NCBI GenBank assembly: GCA_965261585.1
Contig: CBDHDN010000066.1
Location: 1-12,326, forward strand
DNA length: 12,326 nt
Source: CBDHDN01 sp965261585
GTDB taxonomy: Bacteria; Pseudomonadota; Alphaproteobacteria; UBA6615
Direction of reading: 5' to 3'
Below the pieces are notes generated by a model. That model was not told where the DNA came from, searched no databases, and worked only from the letters and a program-made list of their open reading frames with translations. Below, piece after piece: positions 1 to 6,587 of this stretch (positions are counted from its first letter, which is position 1; every line of letters starts with the position of its first letter). The position numbers and the translations under genes were made by a program.

Positions 1-39
1 GTCGTTGCTGACCTCGATATCGAACTGTTCGACGGGCAT
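1..39 (-). CDS. 5' end of a leftward gene, product unknown (partial)
   Basis: An ATG at 39-37 on the minus strand opens a frame reading MPVEQFDIEVSND up to the window edge, with no stop. An AGAGG ribosome-binding site lies about ten bases upstream. A short stretch of the form F-x-I-E-V near an N-terminus is seen in the N-terminal domain of some epoxide hydrolases, but thirteen residues are too few to assign a family. The call of a real start is an inference from the ribosome-binding site and the otherwise empty 40-257 interval. Confidence 0.45.
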   Translation of the reverse strand, partial: MPVEQFDIEVSND

Positions 40-205
40 GGGATGTTACCTCTTCGTCGGCGATCCCCCGGCGCGGGCGGTGCCTGGACAGGGCGTATCG
101 CCATTGGTCCGTTGTGCGGCCACTTGGGCAGACCGACGGCCAAATGCAAGCTTCGCGCGTCCCTAGACCAGCGCCAGGCGTGCGGGCCGGCGTGCTTCAG
201 CCGCG

Positions 206-249
206 GTCTGCGGGCGGTCGACGAAACCCGTGCTGGACCGCCCGCGGAC
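206..249 (-). terminator. Hairpin downstream of hsp20, possible terminator
   Basis: GCGGGCGGTC at 210-219 is repeated inverted as GACCGCCCGC at 236-245, with a 16-base loop. The pairing extends to 206 and 249 across one mismatch. It starts nine bases after the hsp20 stop codon, where a transcription terminator would sit. No U-tract follows it on the minus strand, so an intrinsic terminator of the classical kind is not proven. The rest of 40-257 shows no gene. Confidence 0.4.
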
Positions 250-257
250 CCGCGTCG

Positions 258-743
258 TCAATGGTGCCTGATCTCGATCCTCTTCTGCTTCGCCTTCGCT
301 TCCGGCGGCTTCGGCAGGATGACCGTCAGCACGCCCTTGGCGAACTTGGCGTCGACGGCGTCGGGGTCGATCTCATAGGGCACGGGAATCACCCGCTCGA
401 ACGCCCCGTAGAGCGCTCGACAACGCGATAGTCCTTGCCCTTGTCCTCCTTCTCCGCCCGTTTTCTCGCCCTTGATCGTCAGCATGCTGTCCGCCAGCGT
501 GACGTCGACATCCTTCTCGTCGACGCCGGGCAGCTCGACGGCGATCTGCGCGTCATGATCGGTCTCGCTGACGTCCACGACGGGTTCGAGAAAGCGTTCG
601 ATACCGCCAACCTTCGGCAGCTGGAAATCGGTGGTGAAGCGGTTGAATACCCGGTCGATCTCGCGCTGCAGCGAAAAGAACGGATCATCCACCCGCGCCA
701 CGTGCCCGCCTCCCCACAGCGACGGCAACAGGGATCTACGCAT
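258..743 (-). CDS. hsp20: Hsp20 family small heat-shock protein
   Basis: A cytoplasmic ATP-independent holdase of the alpha-crystallin family, 161 residues, a normal length for the family. The start is the ATG at 743, chosen because AGGAG precedes it; an open frame continues upstream without a good start. The N-terminal arm has the usual form (MRRSLLP... then DDPFFSLQREIDRVFNRF). The alpha-crystallin domain runs from about residue 55 (VVDVSETD) through ELPGVDEKDVDVTL and YGAFERVIPVPYEI to the signature GVLTVILPK. An IEI motif near the C-terminus fits the oligomer-forming I-x-I. Oddity: residues from about 94 to 111 read as an unfamiliar sequence, while the next frame over the same bases gives EKEDKGKDYRVVERS, which is what the family has there. 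One extra A in the run at 461-464 and one missing base at 410/411 would explain it. The product is either a real variant or hidden by two indel errors. Confidence 0.88.
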   Translation of the reverse strand: MRRSLLPSLWGGGHVARVDDPFFSLQREIDRVFNRFTTDFQLPKVGGIERFLEPVVDVSETDHDAQIAVELPGVDEKDVDVTLADSMLTIKGEKTGGEGGQGQGLSRCRALYGAFERVIPVPYEIDPDAVDAKFAKGVLTVILPKPPEAKAKQKRIEIRHH

Positions 744-816
744 CGTCTTCTCCTCTTCGATCTCTGCCTCGACCTCGAGGCTGGCGTACTGTTTCCCGGT
801 CCTCGGCGAAGCCGCA

Positions 817-830
817 TTGATCCCGCTCAA
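817..830. promoter_or_regulatory. FNR/FixK-like binding site
   Basis: The sequence TTGATCCCGCTCAA has the TTGA-N6-TCAA dyad of FNR/FixK regulators and differs from TTGAT-N4-ATCAA at one position. It lies about 75 to 87 bases upstream of the hsp20 start and 148 bases upstream of the permease remnant. FNR-type control of small heat-shock and universal stress genes is known in alphaproteobacteria, so low-oxygen induction of hsp20 is a reasonable inference. Nothing else in 744-977 was recognised. Confidence 0.5.
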
Positions 831-1578
831 ATCGCGGGCGGCGCCAAGGCCGAGGCGCGCGCCGCAGGCCGGCCGCAGACAGGCCGCCGACGGACTTGCT
901 AGGGTTCGCGGGCGTCCACCACCTGCTCTGGCGAGTCGCGGTGACGGCGTTGCAACCTCCGACGGTGATTGCCGGCGATGACGATTCCCCAAATCACGAT
1001 CATGGCCATCCTGGCCGGGCTATTCGGCCTGCTGGTCTGGGGCCGCTGGCGCTACGACGTCGTCGCCTTCGCGGCGCTGCTGGCGGCGGTCCTCGCGGGC
1101 CTGGTGCCGGCACCGCTGGCGTTCTCCGGCTTCAGCCACCCGGCGACGATCACGGTCGCCCTCGTGCTGATCCTCAGCCGGGCGCTCGTGCTGTCCGGTG
1201 CCACCGACCTCATCGCGCGTGTGCTGGAGCCGGCGGCACGCGACACCGCGACCCACATCGCCGCGGGCTCCGGCCTGGGCGCGGCGCTGTCGTCGTTCAT
1301 GAACAACGTCGGTACGTTGGGCCTGTTGATGCCGGTGATCATGCAGACGGCGCGCAGCGCCAAGCGCCCTGTTGGCCTGCTGCTGATGCCGCTGTCGTTC
1401 GGCTGCATCCTGGGCGGGCTGGTGACGCTGATCGGCACGCCGCCGAACATCATCGTCGCCGCCTATCGGGACCAGGTCGCCGAGCGCCCTTTCGCGATGT
1501 TCGACTTTGCACCGGTCGGGCTGGTGCTCGCCGTGGCCGGCGTCGCCTTCGTCGCGCTCGTCGGCTGGCGTCTGATCC

Positions 1579-1598
1579 CGCGGCGCGGCGCGGCGCGG
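1579..1598. repeat. (CGCGG)x4 tandem tract at a frameshift
   Basis: Four perfect 5-base units lie exactly where the permease reading frame changes. With three units the frame runs on continuously, so replication slippage gaining one unit is the simplest explanation. Confidence 0.75.
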
Positions 1599-1995
1599 CC
1601 GAGATCGCGGCGGACGATCTGTTCGACATCGACACCTACCTGGCCGAGGCACGGGTGCCCGAGGACAGCAAGGCGGTCGGTAAGACGGCGCGTGAACTGG
1701 AAATCGAGACGAAGGACATCGACGCCCGCATCGTCGGCGTGATCCGACAGCGCCGCCGGACCGTCCCGCCGGGCCGCCTGCGGGTCCGCGCTGACGACGT
1801 GCTGATGATCGAAGCGAGCCCACAGAACCTCGACGGCCTCGTCGCCGCGCTCGGCCAGGAATTGAGCGATGCCAGGGGGCGCGAGATCCTGACCGGAGAC
1901 GCGGAGGCCGAGCTCGTGGAGGCCGTCGTCGCACCCGGGGCGCGGCTGATCGGCCGGACGCTCGAATCCCTGCGGCTGCGCCGCAGCTTCGCCGT

Positions 1996-2028
1996 CAACC
2001 TGGGGTGCCTGCCGCTGCGCCGCCGGGC
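1996..2028 (+). repeat. 33-bp direct repeat, copy 1 (the inserted copy)
   Basis: This is identical to 2148-2180 over 33 bases. Removing 29 of them (2000-2028) restores the permease frame (FAVN joined to ILAVSRQG), so this copy is the intruder. The first four bases, CAAC, are native and shared with the donor site, a microhomology at the junction. Confidence 0.85.
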
Positions 2029-2147
2029 ATCCTCGCCGTATCGCGCCAGGGGACGCCCCATCGGGAGCGGCTGGGGCGCTTTCGCTGCCGGGTCGGCGAC
2101 GTGCTGCTGCTGCACGGCGATGCCGAGCTGGTCGCCCAGGCGATCGC

Positions 2148-2180
2148 CAACCTGGGGTGCCTGCCGCTGCGCCGCCGGGC
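2148..2180 (+). repeat. 33-bp direct repeat, copy 2 (the donor)
   Basis: This is a perfect match to 1996-2028. It encodes NLGCLPLRRRA, which fits the end of the second TrkA-C domain in this family, so it is in its native position. Confidence 0.85.
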
Positions 2181-2282
2181 GATCCGCCTGGGCCGGCCGG
2201 CCACGCCGGCCCTGTCGATCGCGATGGCCCTCATCGGCCGGACGACAGCCGTCATGAACAAGCGTCCAGCCGCGCCGCCGGC

Positions 2283-3875
2283 TCACCGCCCGCGCTCCAG
2301 GAATTCGATCAGCCGGTCGATGAACCAGCCGACTTCGTCGGGGTCGGTGAGCCTGAACGACGCGGCCGAACGGCGCGGCCGGTCGGCGTTGAGGATGGCG
2401 ACCCCGCGGCCGCGCAGCGCCGCGAAGGCGTCCTCGTCGGTGTCGTCGTCGCCGACATAGATCGGCACGACGTCGTCCGTCGCCAGGCCAAGCGCCTGCA
2501 GCAGCCAGCCGACGGCGCGGCCCTTGTCCCAGTCGACGTTGGGCCGCACGTCGATGACCTTCTTGCCGCCGGTGCAGCGCAGGCGCGGCTGATCGGCGAT
2601 CGTGCGGGCGACGATCGCACGCAGCTCGCCGACCCGGTCGTCGGCGACCTGGCGATAGTGGACCGGGACGCCATAGCGCTTCGGCTCGACCACCGCGCCG
2701 GGCACCTCGGCGACCGCCGCCGCCAGGACCGTCGCCGTGCCGGCGACGAGCGCCGGCATGTCGGCGCCGACCACCTCGGGCACCATGGCCAGGCCGGGCC
2801 CGGCAATGTCGAAGCCATGGCTGCCGGCGTAGACCAGCGCGTCGAGGCCGACGATGCGCTCGACATCGGCGCGGTCGCGGCCGGAGACGAGAGCGACGGG
2901 ACACAGCGCCGCCAGGCGCGCGAGCCGCGCCCGCATCGGCGGCGCCAGGACCGCGAGTTCGGGCCGCGCCACGATCGGCGTCAGCGTGCCGTCATAGTCG
3001 AGGAAGACGGCCGGCCGCTTGCCGACCAAGCGCTGCTCCAAGTCGTCCCAATGGGCGCGCAGCATCGGTACGCTGAGCCCGGCCGCGAACCAGCGGTGCA
3101 GCGTGGCCGTGTCGACTTCGGCCATGTCGCCAACGACAACGTCGGCGCCGTGCGCCTGCAACTCCACCGCGTTGCCCCCGCGATCGATACCAACGACGAG
3201 CCCGAAGCGCCCGGCGCGGCCGGCCGCGACGCCGACGACGGAGTCCTCGAACAGCGCGGCGTGGCCGGCGGACCTGCCGAGTCGGCGCACCGCTTCGAGA
3301 AACAGATCGGGCTCCGGCTTGCCGTGCAGTCCCAGCGCATTCAGCGTGTTGCCGTCGACGCAGCCGTCGAACAGCGCTTCGATGCGGGCCACCGTCAAGA
3401 CGTGGCCGCAGTTGCGACTCGACGAGGCGACGGCGACCGGCAGACCCTCGGCCCGCGGCCCCTCGGCCCGCAGCGCCTTGATCAACGCGATCGTAGCGTC
3501 GTCCAGGCAGACGCCCTGATGATCCAGGAGGCGGCGGAAGGCGCGGTTCTTGGCGTTGGCGACGCCCCATTCGGTGGCCGCGTCCACGCCATCGTCGGCC
3601 GAGCCCGGCGGCAGCGTGATGCCGCGCGCGGCAAGGAAGCCCCGCACGCCGGCGAGGCGGGGCTTGCCGTCGACGTGGACGCGGTAGTCGACGTCGATGT
3701 CGAACGGGGTGAACGGCCCACCGGTGCCCTCCGAGCGGCGTTGCAGGAACGCGTCGAACACCTCCTTCCAGGCGGCGGCATGCTGCGCGGCCGTGCGAGT
3801 GACCACCCCGTCCAGGTCGAAGACGGCGCACTCGAGGGCGGTGTCGCCGCGGCCGGGGCCTGCCGGCATGGGCAT
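2283..3875 (-). CDS. otsB: Fused HAD phosphatase/phosphomutase-like and trehalose-6-phosphate phosphatase
   Basis: A 530-residue cytoplasmic protein with two HAD domains. Residues about 15-255 resemble beta-phosphoglucomutase-like hydrolases: VFDLDGV (18-24), the SSS motif near 151-153, GKPEPDLF (185-192) and FEDSVVGV (209-216). Residues about 288-525 are a trehalose-6-phosphate phosphatase, which dephosphorylates trehalose-6-phosphate to trehalose: FLDYDGTLTP (291-300), VSGRDRADV (330-338), GGKKVIDVRP (436-445) and YVGDDDTDEDAF (473-484). All catalytic aspartates are present. The same domain order is known in mycobacterial OtsB1, where a glycoside hydrolase domain follows; that part is absent here. 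The ATG at 3875 was chosen for its GGGGA ribosome-binding site; ATG 3893 is an alternative. No trehalose-6-phosphate synthase is in the window, so the substrate source lies elsewhere. The job of the N-terminal domain is unknown. Confidence 0.9.
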   Translation of the reverse strand: MPMPAGPGRGDTALECAVFDLDGVVTRTAAQHAAAWKEVFDAFLQRRSEGTGGPFTPFDIDVDYRVHVDGKPRLAGVRGFLAARGITLPPGSADDGVDAATEWGVANAKNRAFRRLLDHQGVCLDDATIALIKALRAEGPRAEGLPVAVASSSRNCGHVLTVARIEALFDGCVDGNTLNALGLHGKPEPDLFLEAVRRLGRSAGHAALFEDSVVGVAAGRAGRFGLVVGIDRGGNAVELQAHGADVVVGDMAEVDTATLHRWFAAGLSVPMLRAHWDDLEQRLVGKRPAVFLDYDGTLTPIVARPELAVLAPPMRARLARLAALCPVALVSGRDRADVERIVGLDALVYAGSHGFDIAGPGLAMVPEVVGADMPALVAGTATVLAAAVAEVPGAVVEPKRYGVPVHYRQVADDRVGELRAIVARTIADQPRLRCTGGKKVIDVRPNVDWDKGRAVGWLLQALGLATDDVVPIYVGDDDTDEDAFAALRGRGVAILNADRPRRSAASFRLTDPDEVGWFIDRLIEFLERGR

Positions 3876-4034
3876 TCGTGTCCCCAAGGACATGCGGCAC
3901 AATACACGGGGCCGCGTGGCGGTGCTTGACTTGGCTCACACGTGCCGGTGCGCCATGACGGGCCGCTTGGTAAAACGCCACGCCGTCGAGTACTGTTCGG
4001 CGCCCAGCCACCGCCCGCGAGCAACCCTCATACC

Positions 4035-4622
4035 ATGACGGTCCAGCGCTTGATTGTCGGCATGACCGGCGCCACCGGCGCCGTCCTCGGCGTGCGCCTG
4101 CTGGAAGCCCTGAAGGACACGGCGGTCGAGACCCACCTGATCGTCAGCAAGTGGGCGCAGCAGAACCTGGAGCACGAGACCGACACTTCGATGCGAACGC
4201 TGCGCGCCCTGGCCAGCGCCACTTACGGCCCGGGCGACATGGGCGCGGCGATCTCGTCGGGCTCGTACCGCACCGACGCCATGGTCGTGATCCCATGCTC
4301 GGTCAGCAGCCTCGCCGCGATCGCCCACGGCACCACCGGCCACCTCGTGCACCGGGCCGCCGACGTGACGCTCAAGGAGCGGCGGCCGCTCGTGCTGGTC
4401 GTGCGCGAGACGCCGTTGAGCGCCGTGCATCTCGAGAACATGCTGCGGCTGGCACGGCTCGGCGTGACGATCCTGCCGCCGATGCCGGCGTTCTACAATC
4501 ACCCCAAGTCGATCGGCGACATCATCGACCACATCGTCGCCCGCACCCTCGACCAGCTCGGCATAGAGGCCGATTTCGCCCGGCGCTGGGACGGCAAGAT
4601 GCGCGGCCAGGCGGCGAAGTAG
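4035..4622 (+). CDS. ubiX: UbiX-family flavin prenyltransferase
   Basis: A cytoplasmic enzyme, 195 residues, that joins dimethylallyl phosphate to FMN to make prenylated FMN, the cofactor of UbiD-type decarboxylases. The N-terminal GMTGATGAVLGVRLLEAL (9-26) is the flavin-binding loop. VVIPCSVSSLAAIAHG (84-99), HRAADVTLKERRPLVLV (106-122), RETPLSAVHLENM (124-136) and PPMPAFYNHP (148-157) are hallmark family blocks, including the glutamate of RETPL and the tyrosine of AFY. The length is normal. The ATG at 4035 is the start that fits the family; no convincing ribosome-binding site precedes it. It is transcribed away from otsB across a 159-base gap. No ubiD gene is nearby, so whether it serves ubiquinone synthesis or another decarboxylase cannot be told from here. 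Confidence 0.92.
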   Translation: MTVQRLIVGMTGATGAVLGVRLLEALKDTAVETHLIVSKWAQQNLEHETDTSMRTLRALASATYGPGDMGAAISSGSYRTDAMVVIPCSVSSLAAIAHGTTGHLVHRAADVTLKERRPLVLVVRETPLSAVHLENMLRLARLGVTILPPMPAFYNHPKSIGDIIDHIVARTLDQLGIEADFARRWDGKMRGQAAK

Positions 4623-4701
4623 CCCGGCAGGCATCGGCGTGTACGCGCCGCGTTGCGGCCGCGCCGACAGGCGCCGCTGAAAATGGCGTGCTGCTTGGGG
4701 T

Positions 4702-4819
4702 CTAGGTGTTTAGTCCCAGCATTTTATGGATTGGGTCGAGTGTGAATCTTTTGCGGCTCGGCTGTCCAGATCTTGCAGATGTATTCGTAGGGCGTGAGGC
4801 CCTTGAGCGTCTTCGGATG
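4702..4819 (-). pseudogene. C-terminal remnant of an IS481/IS3-like transposase
   Basis: The minus strand reads HPKTLKGLTPYEYICKIWT and then, after one extra A in the run at 4749-4752, RFTLDPIHKMLGLNT followed by TAG at 4704-4702. This is the extreme C-terminus of an integrase-type (DDE, rve) transposase of the IS481/IS3 sort. All catalytic parts are missing, and the remnant stops about 40 bases beyond the end of the decarboxylase gene. Family assignment rests on recognised sequence, not a search. It marks an older insertion at the edge of the interrupted region. Confidence 0.7.
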
Positions 4820-4861
4820 GCTCGAACCCGACCAAGATGGCGCTCCCGAGACCGCCTGCGA

Positions 4862-5640
4862 TCAACGGAGTTGTTGTCTCTGCGCTTCAGCCCACGCGCT
4901 CAGGATCACATCAACCGCAATATCGCCGTCCTCGACGGTTGTCTCCTGCGAAATCACTGAAATGCGCATCACCCATCGGTCGCGCCATTCTCCGCCTCCG
5001 ACGAAGAGCTGGCCGCTTGCGACCGCACGTTCGATGACTTTTTGGGTAACAGCCCTCCGGGCCTCGGCGCCGTCGCCCGGTAGCCCGAATTCGACGATCA
5101 CCTGATTAAGGACCACTTCGTTTAGAACCTCGACTCCCTCGTGTACTGCCAGCCGCGCCGCAATGCGCCGTGCCACTGCACAATGCCGCCCGACCATCTC
5201 CGAGACACCGCTGCGACCGAAGCTCTTCAGCCCCGCCCAGGTGGCCAGTCCGCGCGCGCGTCGAGAGAGTTCCGGCACAAGGGAGGACGGTATGCGTTCG
5301 TCTGAACCATGCTGGAGCAGGTAGCTGGCCCATGTTGTCATTGCGCGTTCATGCGCCTCGGCGTCGCGAACTATGGCATAACCTGTGTCGAACGGGGTCT
5401 GGAGCCATTTGTGGCCGTCGGTCACCCAGGAATCGGCGTCCTCGATCCCCGCGGTCTGTGCTTTGAGATCATCGTTTGCTCTGGCCCAGAGGCCGAAGGC
5501 CGCATCTACATGCAGCCAAGCGCCGGCACTACGGGCGATCTTTACTTGTTCCGGAAAGGGATCGAAGGCGCCAGTGTTGATTTGCCCAGCCTGTGAAATG
5601 ATAATCTTCGGTCCCTCTCGTGCTTCAACTTCTCCGTCTA
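4862..5640 (-). pseudogene. PLP-dependent group II decarboxylase, C-terminal fragment
   Basis: This is the 258-residue C-terminal part of the gene whose first part is at 6588-7229. It begins after the small element at 5641-5743 with DGEVEAREGPKIIIS and ends QRQQLR with TGA at 4864-4862. It contains IISQAGQINTGAFDPF, the cofactor aspartate block HVDAAFG and the PLP-binding lysine in TDGHKWLQTP, typical of the DDC/glutamate decarboxylase superfamily. The substrate (an amino acid) cannot be told. Open reading continues upstream through the 103-bp element as far as 5743, but no start signal is evident. Joined to the N-terminal part it gives a clean 472-residue protein, a normal length. Base composition is less GC-rich than otsB or ubiX, which hints at transfer. 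Confidence 0.88.
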
Positions 5641-5743
5641 GTGCACCGATCCAGACAAATGATTCACCGTGCGCTGGAGCAACCCGTTGTTTTGTATTCA
5701 GAATCAGGTTTCCACTGTGACGGCTCTGACTGAGTCGGTGCAC
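5641..5743. mobile_element. 103-bp MITE-like element inside the decarboxylase gene
   Basis: The segment begins GTGCACCGA and ends TCGGTGCAC, a perfect 9-bp terminal inverted repeat that continues imperfectly for about 31 bases. It is flanked on both sides by TA within CTAG. Removing it and one TA deletes 105 bases (35 codons) and gives RMRPDRL joined to DGEVEAREGPKII, as the decarboxylase family expects. It has no stop codon in the gene's frame. It cannot encode a transposase, so it would have to be moved in trans. Its ends share a GACTCA core and several flanking positions with the adjacent IS5-family element (about 15 of 22 bases), so a related transposase may have mobilised it. Confidence 0.75.
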
Positions 5744-5745
5744 TA

Positions 5746-5763
5746 GGGTCCAGACTCAATTAG
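5746..5763 (+). repeat. IS5-family terminal inverted repeat, transposase 3' side
   Basis: GGGTCCAGACTCAATTAG pairs with the other end at 16 of 18 positions. The transposase stop codon (TAA, 5762-5760) lies inside it. Confidence 0.85.
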
Positions 5764-6185
5764 ATCCACCAGATGATGAGTGCGGCGAGGACGACGCCAG
5801 CGAGGAAGTTTCTGGTGAGTTTGTCGTAGCGGGTGGCGATCCGCCGGAAGTCCTTGAGACGGCCGAACATGCGTTCGATGAGGTTGCGCTGTCGGTAAGC
5901 GACGCGATCATGGGGGATCAGGGGCTTGCGCCTGGCAATCGACGGGATGACAGCTTCCGTGCCCTGTTCGGCAAGCAGACGGCGCAGCTTGTTGGTGTCG
6001 TAAGCCTTATCGGCTGTGAGCCGGGCAATCGGGCCAGCGGCATCCAGCAGTTCAGGCGCCATGATCACATCGTGGACGTTTCCCGGTGCAAGCAGCAGAA
6101 CCCGCGGTCGTCCTGCGCCATCGCTCAGGGCGTGGAGCGTGGTCGTGCGACCGCCACGTGAGCGCCCGATCGCTTGCTCGAAAGC
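5760..6185 (-). CDS. IS5-family transposase, second frame (orfB part)
   Basis: This is the C-terminal 141 residues of the transposase, read after a -1 shift from the first frame at the A4G6 run. It starts AFEQAIGRSRGGRTTT, continues to the second catalytic aspartate in LTADKAYD, and carries the glutamate in NLIERMFGRLKDFRRIATRY, completing the DDE triad. It ends LAALIIWWI at TAA 5762-5760. An independent start further upstream (6314) is possible, but the residues it would add are not transposase-like, so expression as a fusion of about 251 residues is the better reading. Confidence 0.85.
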   Translation of the reverse strand, partial: AFEQAIGRSRGGRTTTLHALSDGAGRPRVLLLAPGNVHDVIMAPELLDAAGPIARLTADKAYDTNKLRRLLAEQGTEAVIPSIARRKPLIPHDRVAYRQRNLIERMFGRLKDFRRIATRYDKLTRNFLAGVVLAALIIWWI

Positions 6186-6514
6186 CCCCCTTTTCCGCCA
6201 GCGGCCGAGCGATGCGCCTTGACATGAGAGCTGTCGATCGCGGCCGTGCCGATCGTTCCAGTGGTCCCGGTCAGCGCCTCGAACATGCCAAGCCAAATGC
6301 CCTGCTTGCTCCACCGATTAAACCGATTGTAGATCGTCGTATAGGGACCATACTCCGGCGGGCAGTCGCGCCATCGCGCGCCCGAGCGCAGCATATGCAC
6401 GATGCCGCTTATTACTCGTCGGTCGTCTACCCGGTGTGCTCCTTTGCGCCCGCGCGGCAACAAAGGCTCTATGCGAGACCACTCCGTCTCGCCCAGCCAG
6501 TAAAGTTTCGTCAT
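6125..6514 (-). CDS. IS5-family transposase, first frame (orfA)
   Basis: The ATG at 6514 opens MTKLYWLGETEWSRIEPLLP, the DUF4096-type N-terminus of IS5 transposases, with GARWRDCPPEYGPYTTIYNRF and the first catalytic aspartate in AAIDSSHVKAHRSAAGGKGG. After that the frame departs from the family. The slippery run AAAAGGGGGG on the minus strand (6194-6185) lies exactly there, and a -1 slip joins GGKGG to AFEQAIGRSRGG. Unshifted translation yields a 129-residue protein that may act as an inhibitor, as in other split transposases (inference). Confidence 0.88.
   Translation of the reverse strand: MTKLYWLGETEWSRIEPLLPRGRKGAHRVDDRRVISGIVHMLRSGARWRDCPPEYGPYTTIYNRFNRWSKQGIWLGMFEALTGTTGTIGTAAIDSSHVKAHRSAAGGKGGLSSKRSGAHVAVARPRSTP
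6185..6194 (-). promoter_or_regulatory. Probable -1 frameshift site of the transposase
   Basis: The run A4G6 on the minus strand is where the orfA frame must move back one base to reach the orfB frame. Homopolymer slippage at this place is typical of IS5 elements of the IS427-like group. Confidence 0.7.
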
Positions 6515-6569
6515 TCAAGCCTCCATCAGCTTGGAAGCTTGAATCACAAATCCTGCACCCTGAGAATCG

Positions 6570-6587
6570 CTAATTGAGTACGGACCC
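6570..6587 (-). repeat. IS5-family terminal inverted repeat, transposase 5' side
   Basis: Read on the minus strand it is GGGTCCGTACTCAATTAG. It also supplies the TAG that ends the decarboxylase N-terminal fragment after six foreign residues. Confidence 0.85.

Larger units (their letters stand above)
978..2282 (+). pseudogene. Broken SLC13-family permease with TrkA-C domains
   Basis: A remnant of a divalent-anion:Na+ symporter type membrane carrier carrying cytoplasmic RCK_C/TrkA-C domains; the substrate is unknown. The start is the ATG at 978 (MTIPQITIMAIL). The first frame encodes several hydrophobic helices, the motif SSFMNNVGTLGLLMPV and the family signature GGLVTLIGTPPN. Near 1579-1598 the frame breaks in a (CGCGG)x4 tract; dropping one 5-base unit restores LIPRRGAAEIAADDLF. 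The next frame encodes a first TrkA-C domain (about 1640-1870) and half of a second. A 29-base insertion at about 2000-2028 then shifts the frame again; without it the sequence reads FAVNILAVSRQGTPHRERLG. The remnant ends LGCLPLRRRAIRLGRP and a short degenerate tail. The second set of membrane helices, roughly 200 residues in full-length relatives, is absent, and the neighbouring otsB gene begins there tail to tail. No functional carrier can be made. Confidence 0.85.
5746..6587 (-). mobile_element. Complete IS5-family (IS427-like group) insertion sequence
   Basis: An 842-bp element with terminal inverted repeats GGGTCCAGACTCAATTAG (5746-5763) and, inverted, GGGTCCGTACTCAATTAG (6570-6587), 16 of 18 identical. 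TA (within CTAG) flanks both ends, fitting the YTAR target of this group. It holds one transposase split over two frames. It interrupts the decarboxylase gene and abuts the 103-bp element. Ends, target and both coding halves look intact, so it may be recent and still active. The assignment to the IS427-like group is from the two-frame layout and length. Confidence 0.9.

Noticed and set aside
1996..2180. 33-bp direct repeat as target duplication of a transposon
   Set aside because: The DNA between the copies is normal permease coding sequence and the copy length far exceeds known target duplications.
2157..3929. Long open frame on the plus strand opposite otsB (590 codons)
   Set aside because: It is the antisense shadow of a clear two-domain HAD protein in very GC-rich DNA; its product is low complexity, rich in R, D and G, with no family motif.
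6185..6194. Frameshift in the IS5 transposase as evidence of decay
   Set aside because: A slippery A4G6 run at the place where this group normally shifts frame, with all catalytic residues kept on both sides, fits programmed shifting better than damage.
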